Assembly: GCA_031553765.1 (NCBI GenBank)
Contig: JAVBKY010000002.1
Coordinates: 401,006-465,005, forward strand
DNA from: JAITMY01 sp031553765
GTDB taxonomy: Bacteria > Bacteroidota > Bacteroidia > Bacteroidales > UBA932
Length of the DNA stretch: 64,000 nt
Reading direction: 5' to 3'
How positions within the stretch are numbered: the first letter of the stretch is position 1; each line of letters begins with the position of its first letter. Both the position numbers and the translations under genes were made by a program. The notes under the pieces were generated by a model. The model ran no database searches. It saw only the letters and a program-made list of their open reading frames with translations, and was not told where the DNA came from. Of this stretch, positions 1-7,758 are shown in pieces.

Positions 1-120
1 TTTTCCGGCACCATTTTTACCTACTAAGCCAATTCTATCACGCGGATTCACCATAAAGGTAACATCCTCAAACAAGGTTGTGCCGTTAAAAGAAACCTCT
101 AAATTGCTAATTGAAACCAA
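1..120 (-). CDS. ABC-F family ATPase, N-terminal fragment
   Basis: This is the first 40 codons of a gene that runs off the left edge. The translation contains NPRDRIGLVGKNGAGK, the Walker A region of ABC-F proteins (Uup/EttA/YjjK type). These are cytosolic twin-ATPase proteins that act on the ribosome and have no membrane domain. The likely start is TTG at 120, because the protein then begins with the family-typical sequence MVSISNL. A TACCTTTG box on the same strand at 164-171 is a plausible -7 element. The exact ABC-F subgroup cannot be told from this fragment. Confidence 0.85.
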   Translation of the reverse strand, partial: MVSISNLEVSFNGTTLFEDVTFMVNPRDRIGLVGKNGAGK

Positions 121-163
121 AATAAGACCAATTACGAATTATAAATTACGAATTACGAATGGG

Positions 164-171
164 CAAAGGTA
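164..171 (-). promoter_or_regulatory. Probable -7 box of the ABC-F gene
   Basis: TACCTTTG on the minus strand fits the Bacteroidetes TAnnTTTG element and lies about 43 bases before the TTG start. No good -33 TTTG is seen at the expected distance. The neighbouring 131-160 stretch is a run of the words ATTACGAATT and ATAAATTACG. Confidence 0.45.
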
Positions 172-307
172 CGGCTTTGTTGGCAAAATGCGAAAAACTT
201 TATAATCCTAACAGTCACGGGATAATGAATGAATAAAAATCTGTATCTTTATAAGTCAAATTCACCATTTCAAATTCTAAGTGTAGAAAGGCAAATTAAA
301 GTATAAA

Positions 308-1098
308 ATGAACGAATTAATTTCCCCAAAATATCAAATGAAACTTGTTGAAAGTGTAGGAAACGCACTTTGGGAAGAGTTTAAAACTTCTAAATATTAT
401 AACATTGAGAAATACAATAGAGAAGTGGCAAGAATGGGAGGACAGATATGATGGCTCTTTTAATATCGGCTGGACTCCACAATTTAAAATTGAGATAAAA
501 AGAGATAAAAATATTGACTTAAAATCTACTTTGCATAAAAACATTACTGAAAATAGCAATAGATTTAGGTGTTGATACTCCAGATTTTATTCCCTCTATA
601 CCAACTTTTAGAAATGAGATAAAGTCTAATTACACGACAGCCTACGCAACATTTGAAAAAGCGTTTAAACAGATAGAAAATCATCCCGACATTGCTATTG
701 GTTTAGCAAATTCCGCATTGGAAAGCATAATCAAAGAAATATTAAAAGATGGAAGAATTAATAGCAAAATCAAAGGGACAAAAACATTATATGACTTAAC
801 AATTGAAATTTTAAAAATATTTGAATTATTTCCGAATTCAGATATGCCAGTGGAAGTGAAAGCAATAGGAAGTTCTTTCTTAAATATCAATCAAAACATT
901 GAGAAATTGAGAAGTGAGAAAACAAATGCTCACGGGAAAACAACAGAGGACTACATTGTACAAGATACTTTGTATGCTTATTTTATCCTCAATAGCGTAG
1001 CAGCAGTTGGAACATTCCTAATTTCCTACTACAAAAACAAATTCCCAAAACTTGAAATAAAACAAAACGAAGAGGTTGAAGACGATTTGCCATTCTAA
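308..1098 (+). pseudogene. Abortive-infection (Abi_C-like) protein, broken by two frameshifts
   Basis: Three consecutive reading frames join into one protein. Frame A runs from ATG 308 to a stop at 449 (starts MNELISPKYQMKLVE). Frame B runs from about 444 to a stop near 573 (RYDGSFNIGWTPQFKIE). Frame C runs from about 541 to 1098 (LLKIAIDLGVDTPDFIPSIP, then the C-terminal part). The C-terminal part has an LRSEKTNAHG motif typical of the 'abortive infection C-terminus' domain (PF14355), found in phage-exclusion proteins. The first shift is near 443-447 (one extra base restores the frame) and the second is in an A5 run near 536-541. Either the gene is decaying or the assembly has single-base errors; the intact sequence between the breaks allows both. 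It lies just upstream of a Fic-HTH gene, a small accessory pocket. Confidence 0.7.
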
Positions 1099-1152
1099 CT
1101 TGCATAAAACACCAATATCTCTCGTAAAAAAAATGTAAATAAAACCATTACT

Positions 1153-2163
1153 GTGCAACCCTACACCCCCATATTTATCATCACACCGGAAATTCTAAAC
1201 TGCGCCTATGAAATAGCGGCAGATTTGGAACGAATTGATATTATCAGAGAGAAAGCATTAACACCACAGCTACGAAAGGAGAACAGGATAAAAACTATTC
1301 ACTCGTCGCTATGGATTGAGGCAAATAGTCTGACATTAGAACAAGTTACCGCTATTGTTGACGGCAAGCGAGTGACTGGACCTAAAAAAGATATTCTGGA
1401 GGTAAAAAACGCGATTACAGCCTATGACGAGCTATTGGAGCGAAACCCATACAAAGAAAAAGATTTGCTTAAACAGCACGAGTTGCTCATGAACGGATTG
1501 ATAACCAATGCTGGAAAATATCGTAGTGCAGGTGTTGGCGTTTTTGATGGCGAGGTGCCTATTCACGTTGCACCACCTCACCAAAGAGTTCCCGAACTCA
1601 TGGCTCAACTATTGAATTGGACTAAAGAAGCAAAACTTCCGCAAGTAGTAAAGAGTTGTATTTTTCACTACGAATTTGAATTTATTCACCCATTCAGCGA
1701 CGGCAACGGTCGTATGGGTCGAATGTGGCAAACGCTCCTACTATATCAGGCGAATCCTGTTTTTGCTTGGTTACCTATCGAAAGTATTATAGCCCACAAT
1801 CAGCAAGAGTATTATCGCGCCATTAGGCGCTCCACTCAGCACAATGACAGCGGAATTTTTACCCTATTTATCCTTAAGGCTATTGAGCAGGCAACGTCCG
1901 AGTTTAAGGAAAAGTACGAGCAAGGCGAATTGCAGAATGCAGGTGTAAATGCAGGTGTAAATGCAGGTGTAAAATTATCTAAAACTCAAAAAGAAATTAT
2001 CTCTTTAGTATTGAAAAATAGCATGATATCACAGGCGGAGATTGCAAAGAAATTGAACATTAACGAATCTACGGTTTATCGGAATATCGAAAAGTTAAAG
2101 CAGGTGGAAATATTGGAGCGTAAGGGAACCGACAAAACTGGAAGTTGGGTTATCAAAAGATAA
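1153..2163 (+). CDS. Fic family protein with C-terminal winged helix-turn-helix
   Basis: Fic enzymes usually transfer AMP from ATP to a hydroxyl side chain of a target protein. The catalytic loop HPFSDGNGRMGR begins at His179 and matches HxFx(D/E)GNGRxxR. An upstream S52-L-W-I-E56 fits the inhibitory (S/T)xxxE helix of self-inhibited class II Fic proteins, although the usual EGN is EAN here. Residues about 280-336 form a helix-turn-helix (ISQAEIAKKLNINESTVYRNI). The two parts are joined by three AGVN repeats. The start is GTG at 1153, because an in-frame stop lies just before it. This architecture occurs widely in bacteria, often in toxin or stress islands; the target is unknown. The neighbouring gene is a broken abortive-infection gene. 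Confidence 0.9.
   Translation: MQPYTPIFIITPEILNCAYEIAADLERIDIIREKALTPQLRKENRIKTIHSSLWIEANSLTLEQVTAIVDGKRVTGPKKDILEVKNAITAYDELLERNPYKEKDLLKQHELLMNGLITNAGKYRSAGVGVFDGEVPIHVAPPHQRVPELMAQLLNWTKEAKLPQVVKSCIFHYEFEFIHPFSDGNGRMGRMWQTLLLYQANPVFAWLPIESIIAHNQQEYYRAIRRSTQHNDSGIFTLFILKAIEQATSEFKEKYEQGELQNAGVNAGVNAGVKLSKTQKEIISLVLKNSMISQAEIAKKLNINESTVYRNIEKLKQVEILERKGTDKTGSWVIKR
1936..1971 (+). repeat. 12-bp in-frame tandem repeat, 3 copies, in the Fic linker
   Basis: Three perfect head-to-tail copies of AATGCAGGTGTA encode (NAGV)3 between the Fic and HTH domains. The 12-bp unit means that gain or loss of copies changes linker length by four residues without changing the frame. Confidence 0.9.
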
Positions 2164-2251
2164 AATTCAATAAAAAATCACTATACATCAACTACTTACA
2201 TAAAAAGCAAGGGTCAGAGAATATCAATTGATAAAAAAAATCTCTGTTTTG

Positions 2252-2282
2252 TTTGCATAGAAAGAAATTTGAGCTACCTTTG
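2252..2282 (+). promoter_or_regulatory. Promoter of the tRNA-Glu/rpsT unit
   Basis: TTTG at 2252-2255, 19 bases, then TACCTTTG at 2275-2282 is a full match to the Bacteroidetes primary sigma consensus. The tRNA begins 20 bases downstream of the box. Confidence 0.8.
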
Positions 2283-2301
2283 CAGTCCCGAAATCGGATA
2301 T

Positions 2302-2373
2302 GGTCCATTCGTCTATCGGTTAGGACGTCAGATTTTCATTCTGAAAAGAGGAGTTCGATTCTCCTATGGACTA
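2302..2373 (+). tRNA. tRNA-Glu (UUC)
   Basis: The sequence folds as a cloverleaf. The acceptor GGTCCAT pairs with ATGGACT. The anticodon stem TCAGA/TCTGA encloses loop TTTTCAT, giving anticodon TTC. The T-arm contains GTTCGATTC. CCA is not encoded. It is followed after 19 bases by rpsT, with one strong promoter in front, so the two are probably cotranscribed. Confidence 0.95.
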
Positions 2374-2392
2374 CAAAATTTAGAGAAAGATT

Positions 2393-2647
2393 ATGGCAAA
2401 CATTAAATCTGCTATCAAGCGCATTCGTCAGACTCAAAGCCGCAGGCTTCACAACAAGTATTATGCTCGCACCACCCGTAACGCGGTGAAGGCTTTGCGC
2501 CACACTACCGATAAGGCTGCTGCCGTTGCTCTACTTCCCAAAGTATCCGGTATGCTGGATAAGTTGGTTAAGATTAGCGTTATTCACAAGAATAAGGCAG
2601 GCAACCTGAAGAGTTCACTTGCTGTATACGTTAACAAATTGGCGTAA
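2393..2647 (+). CDS. rpsT: 30S ribosomal protein S20
   Basis: A basic 84-residue protein beginning MANIKSAIKRIRQTQSRR, the classical S20 N-terminus. S20 binds 16S rRNA early in assembly of the small subunit. Its length is normal for the family. It lies directly after tRNA-Glu and is closed by a strong intrinsic terminator, so the tRNA and the ribosomal protein gene form a short transcription unit. Confidence 0.97.
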   Translation: MANIKSAIKRIRQTQSRRLHNKYYARTTRNAVKALRHTTDKAAAVALLPKVSGMLDKLVKISVIHKNKAGNLKSSLAVYVNKLA

Positions 2648-2671
2648 GCAATTACGGTTGTCGTAAAAAGT

Positions 2672-2701
2672 AAAACCACGAGATTATTCTCGTGGTTTTT
2701 T
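2672..2701 (+). terminator. Intrinsic terminator after rpsT
   Basis: An 11-bp perfect stem (AAAACCACGAG / CTCGTGGTTTT) with a 6-base loop runs directly into a T run. Confidence 0.9.
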
Positions 2702-2718
2702 GTTGTATAAAAAAACGA

Positions 2719-2779
2719 GACAGGATTTACATGTTGAATACAGTTCTTGTCTTATCCTGTTAATTTTGTTAATCCTGTC
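2719..2779. repeat. Inverted repeat with GACAGGATT / AATCCTGTC ends
   Basis: Nine-base perfect inverted ends flank a region with repeated TCCTGTTAATTTTGTTAATCC words. It sits between the rpsT terminator and the end of the TPR gene on the other strand. It has the look of a dispersed intergenic palindrome, and could double as a terminator for the minus-strand pyk-TPR unit. Confidence 0.6.
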
Positions 2780-2786
2780 TGAAGGG

Positions 2787-3659
2787 TTATTTACAAAATC
2801 TATACTGATACCTTCCCGCATCTAAATTACCGTTGGCCTTGGATTGCTCAAAAGCCTTGCACATATCCTCCTTGCGATTTAGCTTTTGCAACAGCAGGGC
2901 GTATTGCAACCATACCTTATGGTCTGTGGAAAATTGTTTTAGATAGGCAGCATAGTCATCAGCAGCAAAGTTGAGTACACCTGTTTCCTCATACATTTGA
3001 GCGCGCGCTAAACGGTACAAGCCCATTTGAGGCTTTGCCGCAATACAGGTGTTGATTAACGGCAAGGCATTACCGTAATCCTTCAAGCCCTGATAAGCCA
3101 TGGCCATTACATAGCGCGCATCCTCATCATACACGGCTACCTGCAGGTGACAATTCAAAAAAGCCACCGCATCAGCATATCTTTCAGCCTTTTGCGAAAT
3201 TTCACCACACAATTTGCAGTACGAATACTCATAGGGCGGCATCAACTTACGCAGGTGTACACAATCCATATAAGCCTTTTTCCAACTCTCCAACTGCGCG
3301 TATAACCCTACTCTACGATGTAGGTATAACACGTTATCCTTATCGTGCTTCAGTAATTCGCTATATATATCCACCGCCGTTTTAAACGAGCCCATGCAGC
3401 TAAACGCCTCCGCCATAAGATAGCGGTGCTGAGTGCTCAACGAGTCCTCGGCACGCTCTTTATCCATAAGAAGATTTAGCGCATCCTCGCAGCGATCGTA
3501 CTTAATGGCAAGAGCCACCTCGCGGGTAAATTCCTCGGGGCTTTCTGCCTCGTCAACATCTTCCGCAAAAACAGAAAAGGAGAAAAGAAAAAAGAAAAGA
3601 ACAATGGACAACGGACAATGGACAATGGACAATTTCAATATGCTGTACCGAAGTTTCAT
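2787..3659 (-). CDS. Secreted tetratricopeptide-repeat protein
   Basis: About 290 residues: an N-terminal signal peptide (MKLRYSILKLSIVHCPLSIV then a Phe-rich core ending SVFA), followed by helical repeats with TPR spacing (AVDIYSELLKHDKDNVLYLH, YGNALPLINTCIAAKP, AADDYAAYLKQFSTDHKVW). TPR proteins are binding scaffolds, and the location should be periplasm or outer-membrane inner face. Start 3659 gives a clean signal peptide; an upstream in-frame ATG at 3692 would add the repeat-encoded peptide MNNGQWTMDNV. Part of the signal peptide (LSIVHCPLSIV) is itself encoded by a TGGACAATGGACAA-type repeat. It follows pyk by 39 bases on the same strand. The function is unknown. Confidence 0.75.
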   Translation of the reverse strand: MKLRYSILKLSIVHCPLSIVLFFFLFSFSVFAEDVDEAESPEEFTREVALAIKYDRCEDALNLLMDKERAEDSLSTQHRYLMAEAFSCMGSFKTAVDIYSELLKHDKDNVLYLHRRVGLYAQLESWKKAYMDCVHLRKLMPPYEYSYCKLCGEISQKAERYADAVAFLNCHLQVAVYDEDARYVMAMAYQGLKDYGNALPLINTCIAAKPQMGLYRLARAQMYEETGVLNFAADDYAAYLKQFSTDHKVWLQYALLLQKLNRKEDMCKAFEQSKANGNLDAGRYQYRFCK

Positions 3660-3700
3660 TACATTGTCCATTGTCCATTGTCCGTTATTCATTGTTCACT
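3601..3700. repeat. GGACAAT word repeat with inverted arms, overlapping a gene start
   Basis: Left arm: four GGACAA units (3606-3632), that is TGGACAACGGACAATGGACA. Right arm: ATTGTCCATTGTCCATTGTCC (3662-3682) with further ATTGTTC words. The arms are inverted and lie about 30 bases apart. The element spans the 5' end of the TPR gene, and both arms are translated within it. Confidence 0.85.
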
Positions 3701-5156
3701 ATAAGGCGTAATAAGCTTCCTGGTTTACCTCGCTTATGAGGTTTTGAGCAACTCCCATTTCGAGGTAGGTAGTAGCGCCATCAGCATTGTAGTTACCGGC
3801 CATTACCGCCACCAAATCCTGATTTTCGATGCAGCCATGGTCACGCAGGTAGCGAATGGCATAGCGAGAAAACTCATCGTTGTTTTTAAGCGGCGTAGCG
3901 GGATAGCAGAACACACCATACGTAAGCGAAAGTTCTCGCGTAATATGGTCGAGGTAACAAAGTGCAAATACAGGAATGTTACTACGGAAGGCTGCCAGGT
4001 AACGTGGCGCACGGCCAGAATAGCTGTCGGTGACAAAAGCACGAACAGGCAACTCACGGCTGGCCTGTACAGCAGACTTTGCAAGAGCTATAGCTACCTT
4101 ATCCTTCATGCTATGGTGAGTTTTTCCTTCGTATGGCAACAAGTCTTTCTCCACCTCAATAGCAATTTTACTCATGGTGCGTACAGCCTCCACTGGGTAC
4201 AAACCGCCTGCGGTTTCACCGCTCAACATAACAGCATCGGTGCGCTGGTAAATGGCGTTAGCCACATCGGTAACCTCAGCGCGCGTGGGACGCGGGTGCT
4301 CAATCATGCTATGCAACATTTGCGTAGCAATAATTACAGGCTTTTCACAAGCCTGACACTTTTCTATCAGCATACGTTGTATACCGGGCAACTCCTCAAA
4401 CTCTACCTCCACACCCAAGTCGCCGCGGGCAACCATTATACCATAGGCATGTTCCAGTATCTCATCAATATTATCAACACCCTGACGGTTTTCTATTTTT
4501 GCAATAATCTTAATGTGGCTTTTGCGCTCATCCAGTATTTTTTGCACTGCCACCACATCCTCTTTGGTGCGAACAAATGAGTGCGCAATGAAGTCAATGT
4601 TATTATCCACTGCCCAATTGATGTACTCCACATCACGCTTGCTTACCGAGGGTAGGTTAATCACAACATTAGGTACGTTAACCGTTTTACGTCCCTTTAT
4701 GGTACCAGCATTTTGAGCCTCGCACAGCAGGTAATCACCTTTACTCTCCAAAACCTTCAGCTGAATATCGCCGTCATCGATAAGGATGAACGAGCCTACG
4801 GGAATATCTTTTACAAACTCCGCAAAGTTTACGTACAGCATTTCGCGGCTCGACTCGCCATCGGGATTGCCCGCCAACTTTACTTTATCGCCTGTAACCA
4901 CCTCAAAACCATTACCATCCGCCATTTTTGTGGTACGAATTTCGGGACCTTTGGTATCAACCAGTATCCCGATTTTGGTGGATACCTTACGCACGTTATC
5001 CACAATTTTCATGGATGTTTCGGGTGTTTGATGCGCAGTATTAATACGCACTACGTTCATCCCAATTTCATACAGCTCCTGTAAAAACGCAGCATCACAA
5101 TTCGCATCCGAAATGGTAGCAACTATCTTGGTTTTTTTCTTTAAGGCTAACTTCAT
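3699..5156 (-). CDS. pyk: Pyruvate kinase
   Basis: Catalyses phosphoenolpyruvate + ADP to pyruvate + ATP, the last glycolytic step, in the cytosol. The 485-residue product begins KTKIVATISDA and has the active-site segment KIIAKIENRQGVDN, the MVARGDLGVEV loop and the IATQMLHSMIEHPRPTRAE helix. A normal C-terminal domain is present. It is followed by the TPR gene on the same strand. KDPG cleavage by the aldolase at the far end of the window also produces pyruvate, but no physical link to this gene is implied. Confidence 0.97.
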   Translation of the reverse strand: MKLALKKKTKIVATISDANCDAAFLQELYEIGMNVVRINTAHQTPETSMKIVDNVRKVSTKIGILVDTKGPEIRTTKMADGNGFEVVTGDKVKLAGNPDGESSREMLYVNFAEFVKDIPVGSFILIDDGDIQLKVLESKGDYLLCEAQNAGTIKGRKTVNVPNVVINLPSVSKRDVEYINWAVDNNIDFIAHSFVRTKEDVVAVQKILDERKSHIKIIAKIENRQGVDNIDEILEHAYGIMVARGDLGVEVEFEELPGIQRMLIEKCQACEKPVIIATQMLHSMIEHPRPTRAEVTDVANAIYQRTDAVMLSGETAGGLYPVEAVRTMSKIAIEVEKDLLPYEGKTHHSMKDKVAIALAKSAVQASRELPVRAFVTDSYSGRAPRYLAAFRSNIPVFALCYLDHITRELSLTYGVFCYPATPLKNNDEFSRYAIRYLRDHGCIENQDLVAVMAGNYNADGATTYLEMGVAQNLISEVNQEAYYAL

Positions 5157-5164
5157 TTTCTTTT

Positions 5165-5275
5165 TAGTTTGAGATTGTTTGAAATGGTCTAAAATGGTTT
5201 GGAGTTGTTTTTTTAACGCGAAGCGTCAAACTATTTCAAACGCGAAGCATTTAAACCACCTGAAACTACCCCTAG
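5165..5275. repeat. TTTGAAAT / CAAACTATTTC word-repeat spacer
   Basis: The pyk upstream spacer is built from repeated words TTTGAAATGG, AACGCGAAGC and CAAACTATTTCAAACG in both orientations. Closely similar words fill the spacer at 13537-13660, so this is a dispersed family. Confidence 0.6.
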
Positions 5276-5310
5276 TTTACAAAACGCGTGCAAAAGTAGC
5301 AAAAAAATCG

Positions 5311-5318
5311 TATTTTTG
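5311..5318 (+). promoter_or_regulatory. -7 box deciding the start of the next gene
   Basis: TATTTTTG fits TAnnTTTG. Transcription should begin near 5323, which is after the longest possible start codon (5316). This supports the ATG at 5349 as the true start. Confidence 0.55.
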
Positions 5319-5348
5319 CACAGATTTTCAATCCCCTATTCACAACGT

Positions 5349-6443
5349 ATGAAAAAAACGCTGCTTTCTGCCCTGCTAACCTTTTCTGCATTTTTTTGCT
5401 TTGCGCAAAATTTGAAACCTGAATGGGGTGTAAACTTCTTTGCTGTAGCAGATAACCGCGAGTACGAACCGGCTCAGCACCAAATTCCGCAATCTATACT
5501 CGGGGCATGGCTGGTGCCCGAAATTGGGCTTACCTTCGACAGCGTACACCACCTGCGCGCAGGCGTGGGTATGATGCGCTACTTCGGCAGCCCCTATCAG
5601 GGTCTTGACGAGGTACAATACGTGGCCTACTACCATTACAACTCTAAACCCTTTGAGCTGTATGTGGGCAACTTCCCCTCACGCGCCTTACTAAGTAGCT
5701 ACCCTGCCGCTCTGCTCTACGATTCCATTACCGACTTTAAGCTCAACATAGGCGGCATATTTTGGCGCATACATGGTCAACAATGGAATACCGATATTTG
5801 GTTGGATTGGACGGGGCATCAAACTGAGCAACAACGCGAAAGTTTTTTGGTGGGAATAGCGGGCAGCTACAGGTATCGTAACTTTTACGGTGCGGTACAA
5901 AGCTACATGAACCACTTTGCAGGCGTAATGGGTCCGGCCAATGATTCGCTGCACATAGTGGATAATGGCATGGCGCGACTATGCTTAGGCTTCAGCCTGC
6001 CTACAAATAAAATACTCGATTCGCTTAACATTAACGCGGGGCTGCTGGCTTCGTACACCCGTGAACGCGGTGTGGATGACAAGTACACTACGCCAATGGG
6101 ATTTATCAGCGAAATAATGGTCGAGAAGTTTGGACTGGGCGTAAAAAATACGCTGTACGTGGGCGAAAATCAAATGCCGCTGTACAACAAATACGCAGGA
6201 CAGCAGCTGTACTGGGGCGACCCGTTTTACCAAAACACGTTTTACAATCGCACCGATTTTTACATTCAGTTGTTTGATACTAACCGTGTGCAAGGGCGCT
6301 TTACATGGGCCATGCACGCTGCCGAGGGCTTCCTTACCCACCAGCAGCTATTCACGCTCAACGTAAATTTGGATAGCTTTCAAAAGAAAGGCCAACGCAT
6401 GAACAACCGCAAAACGTTGGCAGGCTGGTTGAGTAGTAGGTAG
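5349..6443 (+). CDS. Putative outer-membrane beta-barrel protein, function unknown
   Basis: A 364-residue product with a signal peptide (MKKTLLSALLTFSAFFCFAQ) and alternating aromatic strands (VQYVAYYHYNSKPFELYVG, AGSYRYRNFYGAVQSY, TFYNRTDFYIQLFD). This pattern is usual for a barrel or other beta-rich surface protein. No named family is recognised. It stands alone between pyk (divergent) and the rubrerythrin gene (convergent), so neighbours do not suggest a role. The start was chosen from the signal peptide and the upstream -7 box. Confidence 0.7.
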   Translation: MKKTLLSALLTFSAFFCFAQNLKPEWGVNFFAVADNREYEPAQHQIPQSILGAWLVPEIGLTFDSVHHLRAGVGMMRYFGSPYQGLDEVQYVAYYHYNSKPFELYVGNFPSRALLSSYPAALLYDSITDFKLNIGGIFWRIHGQQWNTDIWLDWTGHQTEQQRESFLVGIAGSYRYRNFYGAVQSYMNHFAGVMGPANDSLHIVDNGMARLCLGFSLPTNKILDSLNINAGLLASYTRERGVDDKYTTPMGFISEIMVEKFGLGVKNTLYVGENQMPLYNKYAGQQLYWGDPFYQNTFYNRTDFYIQLFDTNRVQGRFTWAMHAAEGFLTHQQLFTLNVNLDSFQKKGQRMNNRKTLAGWLSSR

Positions 6444-6446
6444 GCA

Positions 6447-6567
6447 ACCTCTCCCCCTACCCCTCTCCACAAGAGAGGGACGTGTACCCACAGTTGTGAG
6501 CAGCGGGTGAGAGAGAGTTTGTGCGCCGCAAGTCCCTCTCTTGTGGAGAGGATTTAGGGAGAGGTCT
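6447..6567. repeat. MITE-like imperfect inverted repeat
   Basis: The arm CCTCTCCACAAGAGAGGGAC (left) is mirrored by GTCCCTCTCTTGTGGAGAGG (right). Outer CCTCTCCC.../...GGGAGAGG ends complete an approximately 120-bp palindrome. It lies between two convergent genes and could act as a bidirectional terminator. Confidence 0.8.
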
Positions 6568-6572
6568 AAATC

Positions 6573-7124
6573 TTACTTCTCAAAGAAGCGCTTGTACAAG
6601 CCCTGAAAAACTTGTCCGTGGCGCGCTTCGTCCTTGCACATTTCGTGCACCGTATCGTGAATTGCATCTAAACCCAACTCCTTTGCACGAGTGGCAATGC
6701 GCTCCTTATCCTCGCAAGCACCGGCTTCGGCATCCATGCGCGCCTTGATGTTAGTTTTGGTATCCCATACTACTTCGCCCAGCAACTCGGCAAATTTCGC
6801 GGCATGTTCAGCCTCTTCCCACGCAATGCGCTTGTAGGCCTCCGCCACTTCAGGGTAACCCTCGCGGTCAGCCTGACGGCTCATGGCAAGGTACATTCCC
6901 ACCTCTGTGGATTCGCCCATAAAGTGGGCTTTTAAGCCTTCCAGCACCTCCGCATCTACACCTTTGGCTACGCCAATACGATGTTCATCGGCCCAAACAA
7001 GACCTTCACTTTCCACTAATTCCTTAAACTTTGACTGTGGTTGCCTACACTGTGGACAAGCTTCGGGTGCCTCATTTCCTTCATGCACGTAACCACATAC
7101 GGTACAAATAAATTTTTTCTTCAT
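6573..7124 (-). CDS. Reverse rubrerythrin (rubredoxin + di-iron domain), peroxide reductase
   Basis: A 183-residue cytosolic protein. An N-terminal rubredoxin-like iron site (Cys7, Cys10, Cys23, Cys26) precedes a ferritin-like di-iron domain with ESTEVGMYL, EEAEHAAKF and DEARHGQVF ligands. The N-terminal position of the rubredoxin domain is the reverse-rubrerythrin order. Family members reduce hydrogen peroxide with electrons from NAD(P)H in anaerobes. The PerR-like regulator lies 9 bases upstream on the same strand, so the two form an operon under the operator at 7535-7558. This points to an anaerobic or microaerophilic host. Confidence 0.9.
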   Translation of the reverse strand: MKKKFICTVCGYVHEGNEAPEACPQCRQPQSKFKELVESEGLVWADEHRIGVAKGVDAEVLEGLKAHFMGESTEVGMYLAMSRQADREGYPEVAEAYKRIAWEEAEHAAKFAELLGEVVWDTKTNIKARMDAEAGACEDKERIATRAKELGLDAIHDTVHEMCKDEARHGQVFQGLYKRFFEK

Positions 7125-7133
7125 AGCGATTTT

Positions 7134-7544
7134 TTAATTTGATTTTGGTGAACACTTACTACAATATCCTTTATAGTATATCTGCATTTCGGTAATTACA
7201 AAGTTGTCCGATGGCTTTGGCCTGGCTGCCCTCGGTGCCTCCATGTCGAATATAGCACCGCAACCCTTACAGCGAAAATGCGCGTGCGGGTCCATGCAAG
7301 CATCGTAGCGCGCGTTATGCTCATCAATATCCAGCAGCTGCGCAGCACCCTGCTCTACCAATAGGTTGAGCGTATTGTACACTGTGGTGCGCGACAAAGT
7401 GGGCATATCAGGCGAGAGCGCCATGTATATTTCGTCCACGGTAGGATGTGTGCGATGGGTGGCTAAATATGACATTATTGCCACTCGTTGCATTGACGGT
7501 TTCACGTCATGCTCTTGCAAATATTCAGCAATTTTTGTAATCAT
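7134..7544 (-). CDS. Fur/PerR family metalloregulator
   Basis: A 136-residue Fur-fold repressor. An N-terminal winged helix (KPSMQRVAIMSYLATHRTHP, TTVYNTLNLLVEQG) is followed by a dimerisation domain with HAHFRCKGCG and a closing YCSKC. These supply a structural Cys4 zinc site. It is paired with a peroxide-reducing rubrerythrin, which favours a PerR-type peroxide sensor over an iron regulator. The start at 7544 is inside a perfect 7-1-7 palindrome of Per/Fur-box type, so the gene is very probably autoregulated. Confidence 0.88.
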   Translation of the reverse strand: MITKIAEYLQEHDVKPSMQRVAIMSYLATHRTHPTVDEIYMALSPDMPTLSRTTVYNTLNLLVEQGAAQLLDIDEHNARYDACMDPHAHFRCKGCGAIFDMEAPRAARPKPSDNFVITEMQIYYKGYCSKCSPKSN

Positions 7545-7558
7545 TACAAATTTGTAAT
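7535..7558. promoter_or_regulatory. Tandem PerR/Fur-type operator
   Basis: TTGTAATCATTACAA (7535-7549) is a perfect 7-1-7 inverted repeat. It shares its right half with a second perfect palindrome ATTACAAATTTGTAAT (7543-7558). The start codon of the regulator lies inside it, and the -7 box is only 5 bases beyond its upstream edge. Confidence 0.85.
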
Positions 7559-7563
7559 TTTCA

Positions 7564-7594
7564 CAAAAGTAGGAAATTATTTTGAAATACCAAA
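7564..7594 (-). promoter_or_regulatory. Promoter of the PerR-rubrerythrin operon
   Basis: On the minus strand, TTTG (7594-7591), 19 bases, then TACTTTTG (7571-7564) is a full Bacteroidetes consensus match. The predicted transcription start falls at or in the operator. Confidence 0.85.
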
Positions 7595-7724
7595 AGTCGA
7601 CGGTCGAAAAGTCATAAGTCGTAAACCTTCATTCACCATTAATCATTAACCATTTATTCCTATTTCGTAAAATTTCAGAATTACAGGGTTAATCCTACCA
7701 ATTTATTCCCTACCTTTATCTTGC

Positions 7725-7732
7725 TAAATTTG
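7725..7732 (+). promoter_or_regulatory. Possible -7 box of maeB
   Basis: TAAATTTG matches TAnnTTTG, 26 bases before the maeB start. No clear -33 TTTG is seen, so this is a weak call. Confidence 0.45.
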
Positions 7733-7758
7733 GTGTAATTTAAAAACATAATAACAAT

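Noticed and set aside
1936..1971. Possible CRISPR array
   Set aside because: The 12-bp units are contiguous with no spacers and are translated in frame inside the Fic gene.
2253..2489. Open frame across tRNA-Glu and the rpsT start
   Set aside because: It overlaps the tRNA and rpsT in another frame; its protein has no family resemblance.
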